This document shows, piece after piece, positions 29,917 through 40,244 of a stretch of 49,850 bases of DNA. Each line of letters begins with the position of its first letter. The stretch's first letter is position 1. The notes beneath the pieces were generated by a model. That model searched no databases, was not told the origin of the DNA, and worked only from the letters and a program-made list of their open reading frames with translations. A program made the position numbers and the translations under genes. Source of the DNA: Perkinsus olseni (Eukaryota; Perkinsozoa; Perkinsida; Perkinsidae); NCBI GenBank assembly GCA_013115135.1, contig JABANP010000406.1:1-49850 (forward strand). Reading direction: 5' to 3'.

Positions 29917-31179
29917 TTCTGAGTGGGTCTAGATCGCGGCATTCAACCATGGCGATGTCGAGATGTCGAATTCCACCACTCGTATGATCGTGGCTCCAAG
30001 GAGAGCCCAGGGTGATCTCGAGGCGGTCGCTTTCCGGCGAGACTTCGTATCAGGCGACATCTCGTCTGGTTGCAGTCCTTTGCACTGTTACCTTATCCCC
30101 CATTCAGCGAACATCTGTCGGTATTTTCAATAATTTCTCCCACGTAACCTGCGCTTTTGCGTTGTAGTTGGGCACGTGGAAGCCGTTAATTCTTTTCGAG
30201 GCACTGGAGATGCTCTCGTAAGGAGAGCTTCAGTACTGTGGACGCGAGGATTGTGATTTCTGGCAAGGGCAATAGTGAGAGTGTGTAAAGCACCCACGCA
30301 GACAGGCGGACTGCTGTAAAAGGTGTTTCAGCGTGCTGTCGGTCATTTTGCAGGCGTGCTTCTCGCTGACGAGCAAGAACTTGGCGAGAAACACTCCCTC
30401 GAAATCGTCCCCGCGGTCCACAGATCCTTCAGTCTGGATCAGTCTCCCCTTTCGATTTTCATTAGGTTCCCTGCCTGAGTGCTTGGCTACGCCACGGTGT
30501 TACACCGAAGATCCGAGGCTCCCAATGAACCCCTATGGCTGCTCTCGCTATGGACCCTGAGCCTCTCGCTATCTAAGACTATGGGACTCGCGATTCACCG
30601 TACGTCGAAGACCCGCGACTTCTTTAGGAATTCCAAGGTTCTCGAGCAATCAATTCGTGGCCCCACGACCTGTCCTACTTGGAAGGGCAGGCCCTCGGAA
30701 TGTCGGGCTGCTGATGGCTTGGGACGAGCGCGCTACTCGCTGTGTTCCTCTGCTCTTGCGGGTCAGTGCCAGTCGCAGCCGCGTGAGGTATGACGAGGAC
30801 TCACGACCTTGCCTCTTGTAAGGGCTTGAATTTTCTTCGGTCGTGGTGGTGGGCTCAGCATCGTTTGCTTGAGGTCTGAGATGCGCTCGTTGATTCGGAG
30901 ACTCTCCGACGGAGAGCCTCGGGCGTTCCTCTGCCGGCGTATTGGGCTCCTGTTCCTCGTGGATCGCCGTGATTCTGTCTGTAAATTCATCAAAACTTGC
31001 CGAGCCCGTCGAAGACGCCTTCTCATTTCGGAATGTGCTCTGCAATATATCGGGCGCAGGCCACTTCGGCTCGGGCCTGGTGACACGGCGACGCAGCGGC
31101 GACGCGGTGACGCGGTGGTGACACCAAGTAGGTCCACGTGCTCCACTCGAGCATGCTGCCCAGCTACTACGCCCTGGAT
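29917..31179. other. Spacer between family copies 1 and 2
   Basis: Mostly non-coding by eye. Fragments such as tgcgttgtagttg at ~30.16 kb match the 3' flank of later copies, so part of this spacer belongs to the duplicated unit. A frame at 30479-30793 has no motif. The stretch just before 31130 is rich in gcggtgacg-type triplets. Confidence 0.35.
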
Positions 31180-31830
31180 ATGAAGAACTCCGTTCACGAG
31201 TACGACCCATCGGATACACCTTCCGGCTTCTTGCGGTGGTCGAGGCCCGCGGTTAAGAGGCGCTCACTCTTTCAGAATCTACTGGAATGCCTAAAAGCCT
31301 CGCGTGGGAAGAATGCTCTGCGCCATATGGCAACAGTGGCCCTTCTATTTGGACTTTTATTGGCCTTCATATTGTTGTACATTTGGACTCTCCTGGTGAT
31401 CACATACCACCCATCTTCGGTTCTGGAAATTGACGTCGAAAGAGTTGCCGTGGAGCAGGTTTGGTGTGGTACAGTTACTCTTGAGCCTAAGATAGAGCGC
31501 TGCGCAACGGGGACCATGGACTTGAGGATTCGGAACAGACTGTGGATAGACTTGAGTATCCTCAGCGCTGACCTGTCGCCGTCCGCTGAGTCCATTTCTC
31601 GGACCAATCCTTTGACCGGTGGTTTCCTGCAAGTTGGTGGCACTGTCGTTAAGGCGATGAGCGATGGCGTCTACACCTTGCCGGTGACTCTTGCATCACT
31701 GATGCGCGAAGACTGGCAGCCTAGCGTTAGCAACTGCAGGCTCCACTTGGATTTGAGCGCGCTGGGATGTCGCTCTAATGGTGTCAATTATGGTATCCTT
31801 CAAGTACCTATTCTCACTGCTTCTCGTTAG
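31180..31830 (+). CDS. Single-TM protein of the EYDPSDTPSGFLRW family, copy 2
   Basis: 216 aa, single exon, ATG 31180 (MKNSVHEYDPSD). The motif EYDPSDTPSGFLRW is identical to copy 1. The TM helix is TVALLFGLLLAFILLYIWTL. The distal domain keeps EQVWCGTVTLE, CATGTMDLRIRN, GGFLQVGGTVV, MSDGVYTLPV, SNCRLHLDLSALG and NYGILQVPI. Divergence from copy 1 is concentrated in the juxtamembrane basic region and between the beta motifs. The frame is open 14 codons upstream, but homology places the start at 31180. Confidence 0.75.
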   Translation: MKNSVHEYDPSDTPSGFLRWSRPAVKRRSLFQNLLECLKASRGKNALRHMATVALLFGLLLAFILLYIWTLLVITYHPSSVLEIDVERVAVEQVWCGTVTLEPKIERCATGTMDLRIRNRLWIDLSILSADLSPSAESISRTNPLTGGFLQVGGTVVKAMSDGVYTLPVTLASLMREDWQPSVSNCRLHLDLSALGCRSNGVNYGILQVPILTASR

Positions 31831-32574
31831 TCTTCATGAGTGCCTTTCGTTTGCCGCTTTGGATTCCAGTGATGCCGCGCTTCCAGACTTAGTTCATGTA
31901 ATCTCGTCATTTGCACTCTTCGGGGAGGCCTCCTCTTAATAGGGACCGTGCCCGGTGTCTCTGTACTTTTTTGATATCTTTCGCTCGTATATCAGGGAGA
32001 ATCTTTTGCACTTGAACTTCGACTTGCGTTGAATTTTAGGAGGTGGAGTGCTTATGAGTCACTGTTACTTTCATCGCTATCCTCAGACCCAGCGGGATGC
32101 TAGTCGCATTCGGACTCCCAACTCAGCCAACCGGGAGAGAATGGGGGGAATTGATTCTCACCGGCGCCGCCAGCGGCCCGTCAGGTACGAGCTTGTTGCG
32201 GCCCGCAACTTGCGAGCGGCTGCCATGAAGGTAATGTGCCATTTCAGTGAGAATGATTTCACGCCCAGTGGATAGTCTGGTCTCTTCGGACCCTTAGCGG
32301 CAGTCTCGGAGACCCGGTAGTCTAGTGGCCCACGCCCCGCTATCTCCCGGATCTCCCACGAGGGCACCAACTTCCAGGAGTTAATTCGACAGACTTCTTC
32401 TGCATAACAGGATTGACAGGCTTCTTGGTCGGATCATTGCCGGTGTCCAAGGTCATGAAATCGATTATTGAGGTTGTTGATACACAACATTACCTATTAT
32501 ATACGGATTGGTCATACTAATTTTTGCAGAGAAGAGGGGTAAATTGAACGCTCGGATTAGCAGCACGGTCCGCG
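31831..32574. other. 3' flank of copy 2, duplicated in part
   Basis: About 31845-32070 closely resembles 33025-33205 (tttgccgctttggat, agggaccgtgcc, ctgtacttttttga, acttgcgttg, gagtcact in the same order), so the duplication unit includes this flank. From ~32.3 to 32.57 kb the sequence is AT-richer and non-coding. Confidence 0.6.
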
Positions 32575-33021
32575 GTGTGTCGGACGCAGGGCAATTTGCG
32601 TCGAGGCTCGGTGGTCGATAAGGTCAGCATGAATCAGGTTTGGTGTGGTTCAGTCACTCTTGAGTCTAAGATGAAGTATTGCGCAGCGGGGACCGTGGAC
32701 CTGAGGATTCGGAACAGACTGTGGATAGACCTGGCTATCGTCAGGGCTGACGTATCGCCGTTCGACGTATGCAATTCTCGGAACAATCCTCTGAGTGCTG
32801 GTTTCTTGCAAGTTGGTGGCACTGTCGTCAAGGCGATAAGCGATGACGTCTATACCGTCCCGGTAACTCTTACATCGCCAATTCCCGGAGACCATTGGCG
32901 TCCTAGCGTTTGCAACTGTGTATTGCGCCTAGACCTAGATACGCTGGGAGGCCGCTCCTATGATGTCGATTATGGTATCCTTCAAGCACCTAACTTCACT
33001 GTTCCTCACTTGCCATCGTGA
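32575..33021 (+). pseudogene. EYDPSDTPSGFLRW family, copy 3, 5' truncated
   Basis: The distal domain is preserved and in frame: NQVWCGSVTLE, YCAAGTVDLRIRNRLWIDLA, AGFLQVGGTVVKAISDDVYT, DLDTLGGRSYDVDYGILQ, then stop. The N-terminal motif and the membrane helix are missing; the frame begins in unrelated sequence (CRTQGNLRRGSVVDK) after an AT-rich tract. It may still be expressed as a soluble protein through an upstream exon, but no ATG-led signal is visible. The nearest relative is copy 2 (RNRLWIDL shared). Confidence 0.65.
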
Positions 33022-34873
33022 AGAGTTTCCGTTTGCCGCTTTGGATCACCGGGAAATTATGTTTGCCAGGAAGGCTTCCTCTTAGTAGGGACCGTGCCTC
33101 CCTGTCTGTACTTTTTTCGATTCTTCACCCTTACATCCGGTAGGATCTTCTGCACTAGAATTCCGACTTGCGTTGTAGTTGCACAGATGGAGTTCTCATG
33201 AGTCACTTCTGCCACTTTTGTAGCATCAGCGTGTCCTATGCTACAGTGACGGTTGTGATGATTGACAGTCGCAGAATGGATGTGCTGAGGGCAGCCTTCG
33301 GAACGGGACCGGCTGAGGGTGTTCTTTCATGCTCATTCGGCCTTCAAAAACTACTGAGAAGGACTCCCATGGCGGTCCTACGTTCGAGCGTTGGCCTAAT
33401 GGTGACACGGAGTGGAATCCCAGATTGGGCCACCGATTCGCTTGCCTCTAGAGGCTCTTGACCATGGTATTCTCCAAATAGCGGACCTCAGTGTTCCACG
33501 TACACCATCGTCATCGACGATGGGATCTACGCAGGGCTCGAATTGCCCTTCTGGCCGCATTCCTGGAACCCTCCTTGACGATTCGTCAAGGGAGGTTTAA
33601 TCTTAGGCATGTCCAGGTTCTGGTCTTCACTCGCGTGGTGCCGTCCCACTGACCGTCTACTGAAGTATTTCAGGTGAAGGTGAACTTTGAGGGTAAGTAG
33701 GGCCATGCAACCACACCCAATCTCACTTGTCGTCGGCTCCGCCATTTGCAACGGCCTCGCGCCTGCCTGAGTACAAGGCTTGGCTCATTGACTCAATAAT
33801 TTACCACTATAAAGTGGAGCTGCCTGTATTTGTGTCTATCTTCGTGTGCCTGGGTTTACAGAGTTTACTGGCGCCCCACTCGTCAGAGACTGGTTCGGTG
33901 CTCGTACACACCACCGCTCACGGAGGGTCTGTTCTCTACTCGACAGAGTTTCCCAAATCGCTCGTAGTAGTTTGAGGCTCGTCATTTCTGGTCATGATTT
34001 TAAAGTGACAATCCCGGAGCAGTCTCAGTGTTTGTCAGACCCATCTAGGAGCCACAAGCTCTCAGGAACCTCGAAATCACCTTCCGGGACCCACCGCCCC
34101 TTCCATATCTGAACCCCACTCAGTCCTTGCGGAAGCTTAAAACTGATCGTTATGAATTTTGGCGAGCGGAGTATATAATTCAATACGACGAATCATTTCA
34201 CAACTCAGAAGTCAATAGTTAATGAGCGTACTAAGAATAAAGATTTCATGTTTTTCCTTAGTCTTTGAATCCTTATTTTTGTTCGGCCGCTATAAGGTTG
34301 AACTTGAAGGTGTGTGACGGTCAAATTGAAGAAACGAGTACCGCCGGGCTCCCCTTCTGCCTGATCCGTGCGGATCATAGCGCCCCTCCACCACTGGTCG
34401 CGAGACGGGCGAGTGACAATGTGACATTGCCAATGTCGCGCGGGAAACTACCGGAGGCCTCGCCTACGAGACGGATGCTCTCCCGTGAGAGCGACTCCTG
34501 TGACAGTATTTCTGGGCATCGAGGAGGAGTAATGCAAAGCCCATGGTTTCCAACCTCTTGGTTACGAAAGAAAATTTGGAAATAACTGTCCGCGAGATGG
34601 AGTTGTGCAGCAGCTTATGGCAGCAATAAAAGCTCATTCACCGACGATAAGAGGTGAAGAGTGGAAGCCCGGATTCTCTGTGCGGCTCCGCCATGTCCTG
34701 AAGGGAATATACCACTTTGCAGAGCCGCTTTCCTCGCGAGAGTATCAGTGTGTGTTTGTGGCCTTGGGCTTCCTTGTTGCCAGTCGTGTTGAATCGCGGT
34801 GCGTGACCAAGGGGGGATGGACAGGAGAAATCGTGAGTCGGCGTCTTTGGTAGGGATACAGTTTTGCTATTGA
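33022..34873. other. Copy 3 flank, copy 4 relic, and intergenic
   Basis: 33025-33205 repeats the copy 2 3' flank. At ~33.42-33.51 kb a short frame reads LPLEALDHGILQIADLSVP, matching the C-terminal GILQVPNFT region of the family, so a fourth copy once lay here. Beyond 33.6 kb no gene is supported. A frame from 33727 encodes one hydrophobic stretch (VELPVFVSIFVCLGLQSLL), and one at 34605 has no known motif. Confidence 0.45.
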
Positions 34874-36156
34874 ATGACGTCCGAAGGGGCAGGGAGCTCT
34901 TCTGCCGAGGGGACCGAGCGGACGACAGGAATCAGTCCGGAGCCCTCATCGGATCTACCATCACAAGAGGCAGCGAGAGAGAAGCTGGGCCAACCGCCGC
35001 TAGATGAAGATTCCCTGCTGCTGGGCTTCGGGCCAGAGGAAGCACACAGGGCGGTGGTGAGGCCGCGATTGAGATCTATGCCCATCAACATTCGACCTTC
35101 AGGACTGGTGCCAAAGTAATTGCCCTCGAAGTGATATATTCGAGAGCCGATTGGAATACGGCACAAAGCTGAAGTAGGCCTCCCCTTCCGAGAAGCGATT
35201 CAGTGTGGCTGTTGTCTCAGAGAGGAAGGGAACGCGATGGTGAAGGAAGGGCCATGGGAGGACGCTACGAGGAGATACCTCGCTGCACTGTGAGCAGGGG
35301 AATCGCCCTCGACCAGAACGATCAAGGTTTCCCTCTACGAAGGAACCTCAGGTATCAGGTAGACTTCTCTATCGGGCAACAATGGCAGCTGACTAGCGAG
35401 CACCAGCATCTCCTCGACACTATCAAGCTCTCGGTAGGTTACAGCAAGAGCTGTGTAATGGCAGGTAGGATGGTTCTCAGATATTGAATAACCTGTGCCT
35501 TGCCTACCTACATCGTGAAGACGCTGAGAGGGCCCGCAAGGCCGCCGACCTAGCTTTCAAGAGCGTTACTACTATTGACCGCATGGCTAAGGAAACGGAT
35601 GGGTTACAGCCGGTGTAGGTTCGCCTCGGTTCGGTCTCTACCCTAGGAAGCGAGTCGAGCACAGGGAACTTCCCAAGTTACGGATATCGTATGTCATACC
35701 ATGAAATAGTACACTTACGCTTCGACTGGGACCGAAGTCGAAGTCGAAGGGTACCCTTTCACTCACAATCGAAATTGATGCCGACCTCCTGCTGATGCAG
35801 TTGATCTGTATTCAGGCCCAGAGAGATCTTGGGGAAGGTATATTACAGACGAGCTAAGGCATATTACTCGCTGAGGGATTATGAAAAGGCATATGCGGAC
35901 GCGAAGGATGCTCACGAGGTGCGCACCGGCCATGCTTGTATCATCACCTCACTTTCTTTTTTCTCTGCAGTTCTGCCCGTCAGACACCGCGGTGAAACGG
36001 TTGATGGCTGAGGCGCAGCGCCTCTTGAAGAAGGAAGAAGAGGTAGGACTAACGGAAGTGCTGGCAGGGCGGCCGCAGTTTGATGCATTCAGAAATCGAC
36101 TCGAATGTGGAGATCCAGCGCTAAGAAGATGTTTCCTGAGAGCAAACAGTCAGTGA
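34874..36156 (+). CDS. TPR-domain protein (co-chaperone/immunophilin-like TPR cassette)
   Basis: ATG 34874. The first ~75 residues are acidic and Ser/Pro-rich (SSAEGTERTTGISPEPSSD). After an intron, at ~35.21-35.29 kb, REEGNAMVKEGPWEDATRRY begins a classical TPR cassette. The next exon set gives LNNLCLAYLHREDAERARKA, then DLAFKSV (~35.49-35.56 kb). GKVYYRRAKAYYSLRDYEKA, then YADAKDAHE (~35.83-35.92 kb), is joined by a clean GTGCGC...CTGCAG intron, phase 0, to FCPSDTAVKRLMAEAQRLLK. This is the three-repeat arrangement of FKBP/AIP- or TTC4-like TPR proteins that bind the C-terminal EEVD of Hsp90/Hsp70. No FKBP domain is seen, so a TPR-only adaptor is the safest call. The exon between the first and second repeats is uncertain. 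Stop at 36156. Confidence 0.75.
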
Positions 36157-36463
36157 CCACCGAGGGTATTGCCAATCCTAGTTCGCTACCGGTCGACAGG
36201 CCGCGGTAGGTACAGATGAGAAGCCCTCGTGCAACAACGCCCAAACAACCGAGTCGCAGGGCTGGCTTTCCTGGATTTTCCGATGCTCCTTGTGCCGTCG
36301 GAGGAAGCGCGATTGAGAGCCCTAGCAGGGCCGCAGTTTCATTTTCTGACCGTTTCGTGCTGTCATTCGGGTTTGGTTGTTAAAGTAGCGAGCGGCTGGG
36401 AGTTTCTGTTGGCTGGGGGCGGGTGGACTTATCCGTAGGGGTCGTTCCACATTCTTCTTTTTG
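36157..36463. other. Short intergenic gap
   Basis: No coding feature is supported. A 69-codon plus-strand frame here lacks motifs. The T-rich stretch just before 36464 could be leader sequence of the coiled-coil gene. Confidence 0.4.
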
Positions 36464-39400
36464 ATGGAATCCCGAATCGGCGAGCTCTCTCCGCTGGAAC
36501 TTTCGGGGCCAGAAGACCCTGAGGAAGACGACAGCGGAAGCGTCGACGTGTCCGGGAGCAGCCTGCAAGGGACGCCCGAGCGTATTACCGAGGAGGTCTG
36601 AGTGGTAGTAGTGTTCCCTGCCGCTCAGGAACGTCGGGAGATCGAACGCAGGAGACCACGGCAGACAACTGCACGAGCGAGGAGCCAGAGAAGGAATTAG
36701 CTGTCAGAAGCCTGCGATCGTCCGGGAGGGGCGTCAGGCACTGTGGTTTAGTTTCTGCGTGAAGAGCTGTCGGACAGGAGCGATGAGCTTGAGAAGACGC
36801 AGGAGGACCTGAAAGCTTTGAAGGACGTGTTCGCTAAGCAACGGGTACTACTCTTGCGCGCTCTTCCGCTAGGCAACTGTTTTCCCTATAGTTGAGCGCA
36901 AGGGAGGAGACAGCGAAGCTGAGAGAGGAGCTTGAGGCCGCTCACAATGCCAATCGCCAGCTGCGGGCGGTAGGAGATCTCCGTGGGCTTCCACGGGGAG
37001 GTATCATTTCTGAAGGGCACGCCTCAGCATACAGGTTGTGGCCCGGGGCAAGCCCAGTAGACTGTCAGATCAGAGCAGGACCGGCCGTCCTGAGTGATAT
37101 TGGGGAATTATTTTCTGTCGAGATATCTGGTCCTCAGATCGCCTAAGAATCTCCAAGCAGAAATCGAATACTATCGGCTCAAGGTTGATGAGCTGCAGTT
37201 GACGTTGGAGCTAGAGGAACACAACCGGACCCAAGCGGAGGCTCGGAGACGGAAGGTGGGGGCTTTCCAATTGAAGGGCGGGAGACCGAGCCCTCAGACG
37301 TTGGAGAGAGACGATGCCGACGTAACGGAGAAGGCGATGGAAGGGTCGGTGGGAGCCGGCCGAACCCAGCAGGCTGAAGGCGCCTTGAGCAGGTATCGGG
37401 CCACAGTGCAGTACCTCTACGGCCTGCTGTTGGAGTCACAGAGTGAAGTTAGTGTTCTGCAAGGGAAACTGAGGGAAGAACAGGTACGAGAGGCTTCGCT
37501 CCAACGCTTGCGATGGCTTCGTCAGGCCCGCCGAGGGACAGAGGGCAGCGTGACGGGTAGAGAGGCCGAGCAAGTGATAGACATGCTCACCCTAGAGCGT
37601 CAACGAAGACAGGTTGAGATTGAGCGTCTAGAGGTGAGCCAAAGCGCTGTGTCTGGTCGTTCATGGGAGACCGACCAGGGGGATTTGAAGGGTGCTCGAA
37701 GTGCTTTGATGGAAGCTGAGGAAGTTAGCGAGGAGAGGCGAGGCACCATCGAGGCATATGAAGAGCTAGTAGCTGAGAAGGAGCAGGAGATCGAGCAGCT
37801 GGTGAGGGCCTCTCTCGCTGCTGATGGCTATGATGGAGTGCTATCCTCAGCTGGGTACTGTCAAGGAGGTTATGGGAAGGGCGCAGGCGGCGGCAGAATC
37901 TGCTAAGCTTTGGCGCGGTAGGGCGCTGGAGATAGCGACCGAAGTGAGCCGTCCATCCAGTGCTTCTGAGCTACGACTAAGTCTCAGGCCGTCGACAGTG
38001 TTGCTGCGGAGTCGGTGAGTAGAGAGGGCCACCGAGAGCCTCCTCTCCTTGCGGCAGCAGAACTCACTGAGGCAGCCCATTGCACGGCAGTGGAGCGGCT
38101 AGCAGTGGAGAGAGTGATCGATGAAATGTCAATAACGCCGGAGCAGGGAACGGCCCTGAGCTTCTTGAAGGTGGGTAGACCTTTGACCATACTCTGGCGA
38201 CTAGGCTACAGGCGCTGAACTTCCTGCAACGAGTGCTCCGTAAAGCCACCGTCACCAGCTTGAGCCTGGCCCGATGTCTGTGCGGGACCCCGAGGTGAGC
38301 TCTTGAGGAAGATCGTCTCTGGCGGGAGGCGGCTTCTGGCAGGCCCCAGGATTCGCAAGCGGCTCATCTTTGCTCGCTGTTGACTCGAACGGCCGATGCA
38401 GCGGCGGCTACTCTAGGGAAGCTGACGGAGCAGAGCGTCGAGAAGTGAGCCTCTGCCGTTTTCCGATACCGGAGGCTCCTCGTGTAGGTGCATCAGCGCG
38501 GCCAGTTCGAAAGGGGTCACAGACTTGATGCTGTCGGCAGAGGCGGTAAGGCTCATCTCTCGTTCGTCGGACTGGCGTAGATCAACCCTTCAGGAGCTGG
38601 ATGATGTTGTACGGCACATAGCTGTGATGAGCTCGGCGGACCTGTCGCCCTGCGAAGATCTAGTTCTACCGGCGCAGAACTTCCTTACCAAATTGCAGTC
38701 CGCCTGTTCAGCTATGTAGTGGTCGTTGCACGAGGTCTCCTTTTTTCGGCCTTCTGGCAGGCTCCCTGATTTCAATCCATCGGCGGCAGCGGGAGTCGCT
38801 GGGAGTGCTGTCTTGGCCGCCAGGATGGTCGCTGTTGCAGCTGCTGCATCAGTATTGTCGCATTTCCTTCGCTCCGGGTGAGACCATGGCAGGTCGTGGG
38901 TTATGATGGAGAGACCGAGGCTCTAGTGGAGGCCTGCGGGTCCAGGATTCGGCAGGCCTTGGATGGCGGTAGCTGTGGCAAGCTCCTCCGCCCGGCTGCG
39001 GTTGAGGACAAAGAGCAGGCCTATATAAGAGCGCTGGAGAAGACGGTCTTTACCGCTAGAGTTGAAGGTGATCTGGGGAGGCCGGTTGGGCCATGGGCAC
39101 CGTCCTGATCCAGGTGAGACTCGTCATGGCGGGGCCGGGCTGAAGGGAATTTCTGAGGGACTGGAAGCTGCCACACTTCTTATTGGTAACTGCTTGACTG
39201 CTGCGCTGTTGCTGAGCAGTCTACACGCAGGTCGAATGCACCCCGAGGGAGAATTGCCGGAGGTGACCCCGAGTGGAGTTGACGGTTCCATTGAGGCCAG
39301 CGTCATTGACGTGCTGCACAGAGAGGTACTGCCGAGTTGAGGCTGTCCTCGAGATCTATCCGTCCGCAGTCGGGCCGCTACGTTGAGCTCCAGCGGAAGC

Positions 39401-39992
39401 TCGAGGAGGTCCAAGGCGAAGCTGGTGTCCTACGGAAGGAGCTCCAGGCGTCCTGTGGGGGTAGGGGTCACTGACGGCCGCTGTTGGCTACTCGATGAGA
39501 ACGTCGTAGATTCTGAGAGTCTTCGGGCAACCTTGGCAGCTTTGGAGGGAAGGCTGCTGCAGACGGCCCAGAAAGACGAGGCGGCCAAGGCAAGGGACCT
39601 TGAGCTAGAGCGCCTGAGAGCTGAGATCGAGTAAGGGTCATAGCAGTTGACCATTGGGCAAGTAGGGCAGATACTATCGCCGTGTGGAGAGGCGACAGCT
39701 GAGAGCACAGCTGGGGAGCTCACAGAAGGAGCTGGACGCCGCTGGCTCCAAGGAGGCGGCCTTGAGGCGGAGGATTCAACAGTTCGAGGAAGTCAGCGAC
39801 GTTGGGAGCTCGTCGTGTTCCTCACCTCTGCGTTGCCTGAGGCAACTTGCCTCGGTTCAGGCGGAGAGACTGCGAAGCGAACGGGAGCGGGCTACGGGAG
39901 ACTTTGGTGGAGGTGGACACTTGCTAGCACTCCAGATGCAGACGCTCAGTCAGCAGGTGGGTAGAGCCTCCCAGCCGCGTACTCCAGCGTAG
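36464..39992 (+). CDS. Long coiled-coil protein, many small exons
   Basis: ATG 36464 begins MESRIGELSPLELSGPEDPE, an acidic N-terminus ending at an exon edge near EEV. From ~36.75 kb successive exons are typical heptad coiled coil: LREELSDRSDELEKTQEDLK, AREETAKLREELEAAHNANR, LQAEIEYYRLKVDELQLTLE, ERQRRQVEIERLEVSQ and YEELVAEKEQEIEQLV. More such exons follow to 39.6 kb (ALEGRLLQTAQKDEAAKARD) and the last (RLRSERERATGDFGGG) ends QPRTPA at 39992. Frames change every 100-400 nt, consistent with numerous short introns, which I did not resolve one by one. No motor, kinase or targeting domain is visible, so it could be a cytoskeletal or basal-body type protein (inference). It sits head-to-tail 250 bp before the myosin gene but is separated from it by a stop and non-coding sequence. 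Confidence 0.65.
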
Positions 39993-40244
39993 TCGCCTAC
40001 CATTAGAACGCCCGATTACGTGTCCGCCTGGTTCGAGCCTGCATGAGGCCCTTCTTGCCCGAGAGCACCCTTTCTCAAGTTGTCACGAATTGATATTCTT
40101 ACCGGTGGGTTTCCCTTGTAATTCAACCCTGTAGCATGCTGTTAAATTGTGCCCCTTAACAATAGTTTCACCACCGCCAGCCCGTCGTTGTGTTCGTCAG
40201 CGGCGGTCAGCCGCCTTGCCAGTGGGCCAAGCTTTTATCGTACA
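39993..40244. other. Gap before myosin
   Basis: This 250-bp non-coding stretch contains the 3' end of the coiled-coil gene and the leader of myosin. No specific element was recognised. Confidence 0.4.

Noticed and set aside
32318..32328. tRNA-like A box (tagtctagtgg)
   Set aside because: It matches a tRNA A box, but no B box or acceptor/T-arm pairing follows at the right distance.
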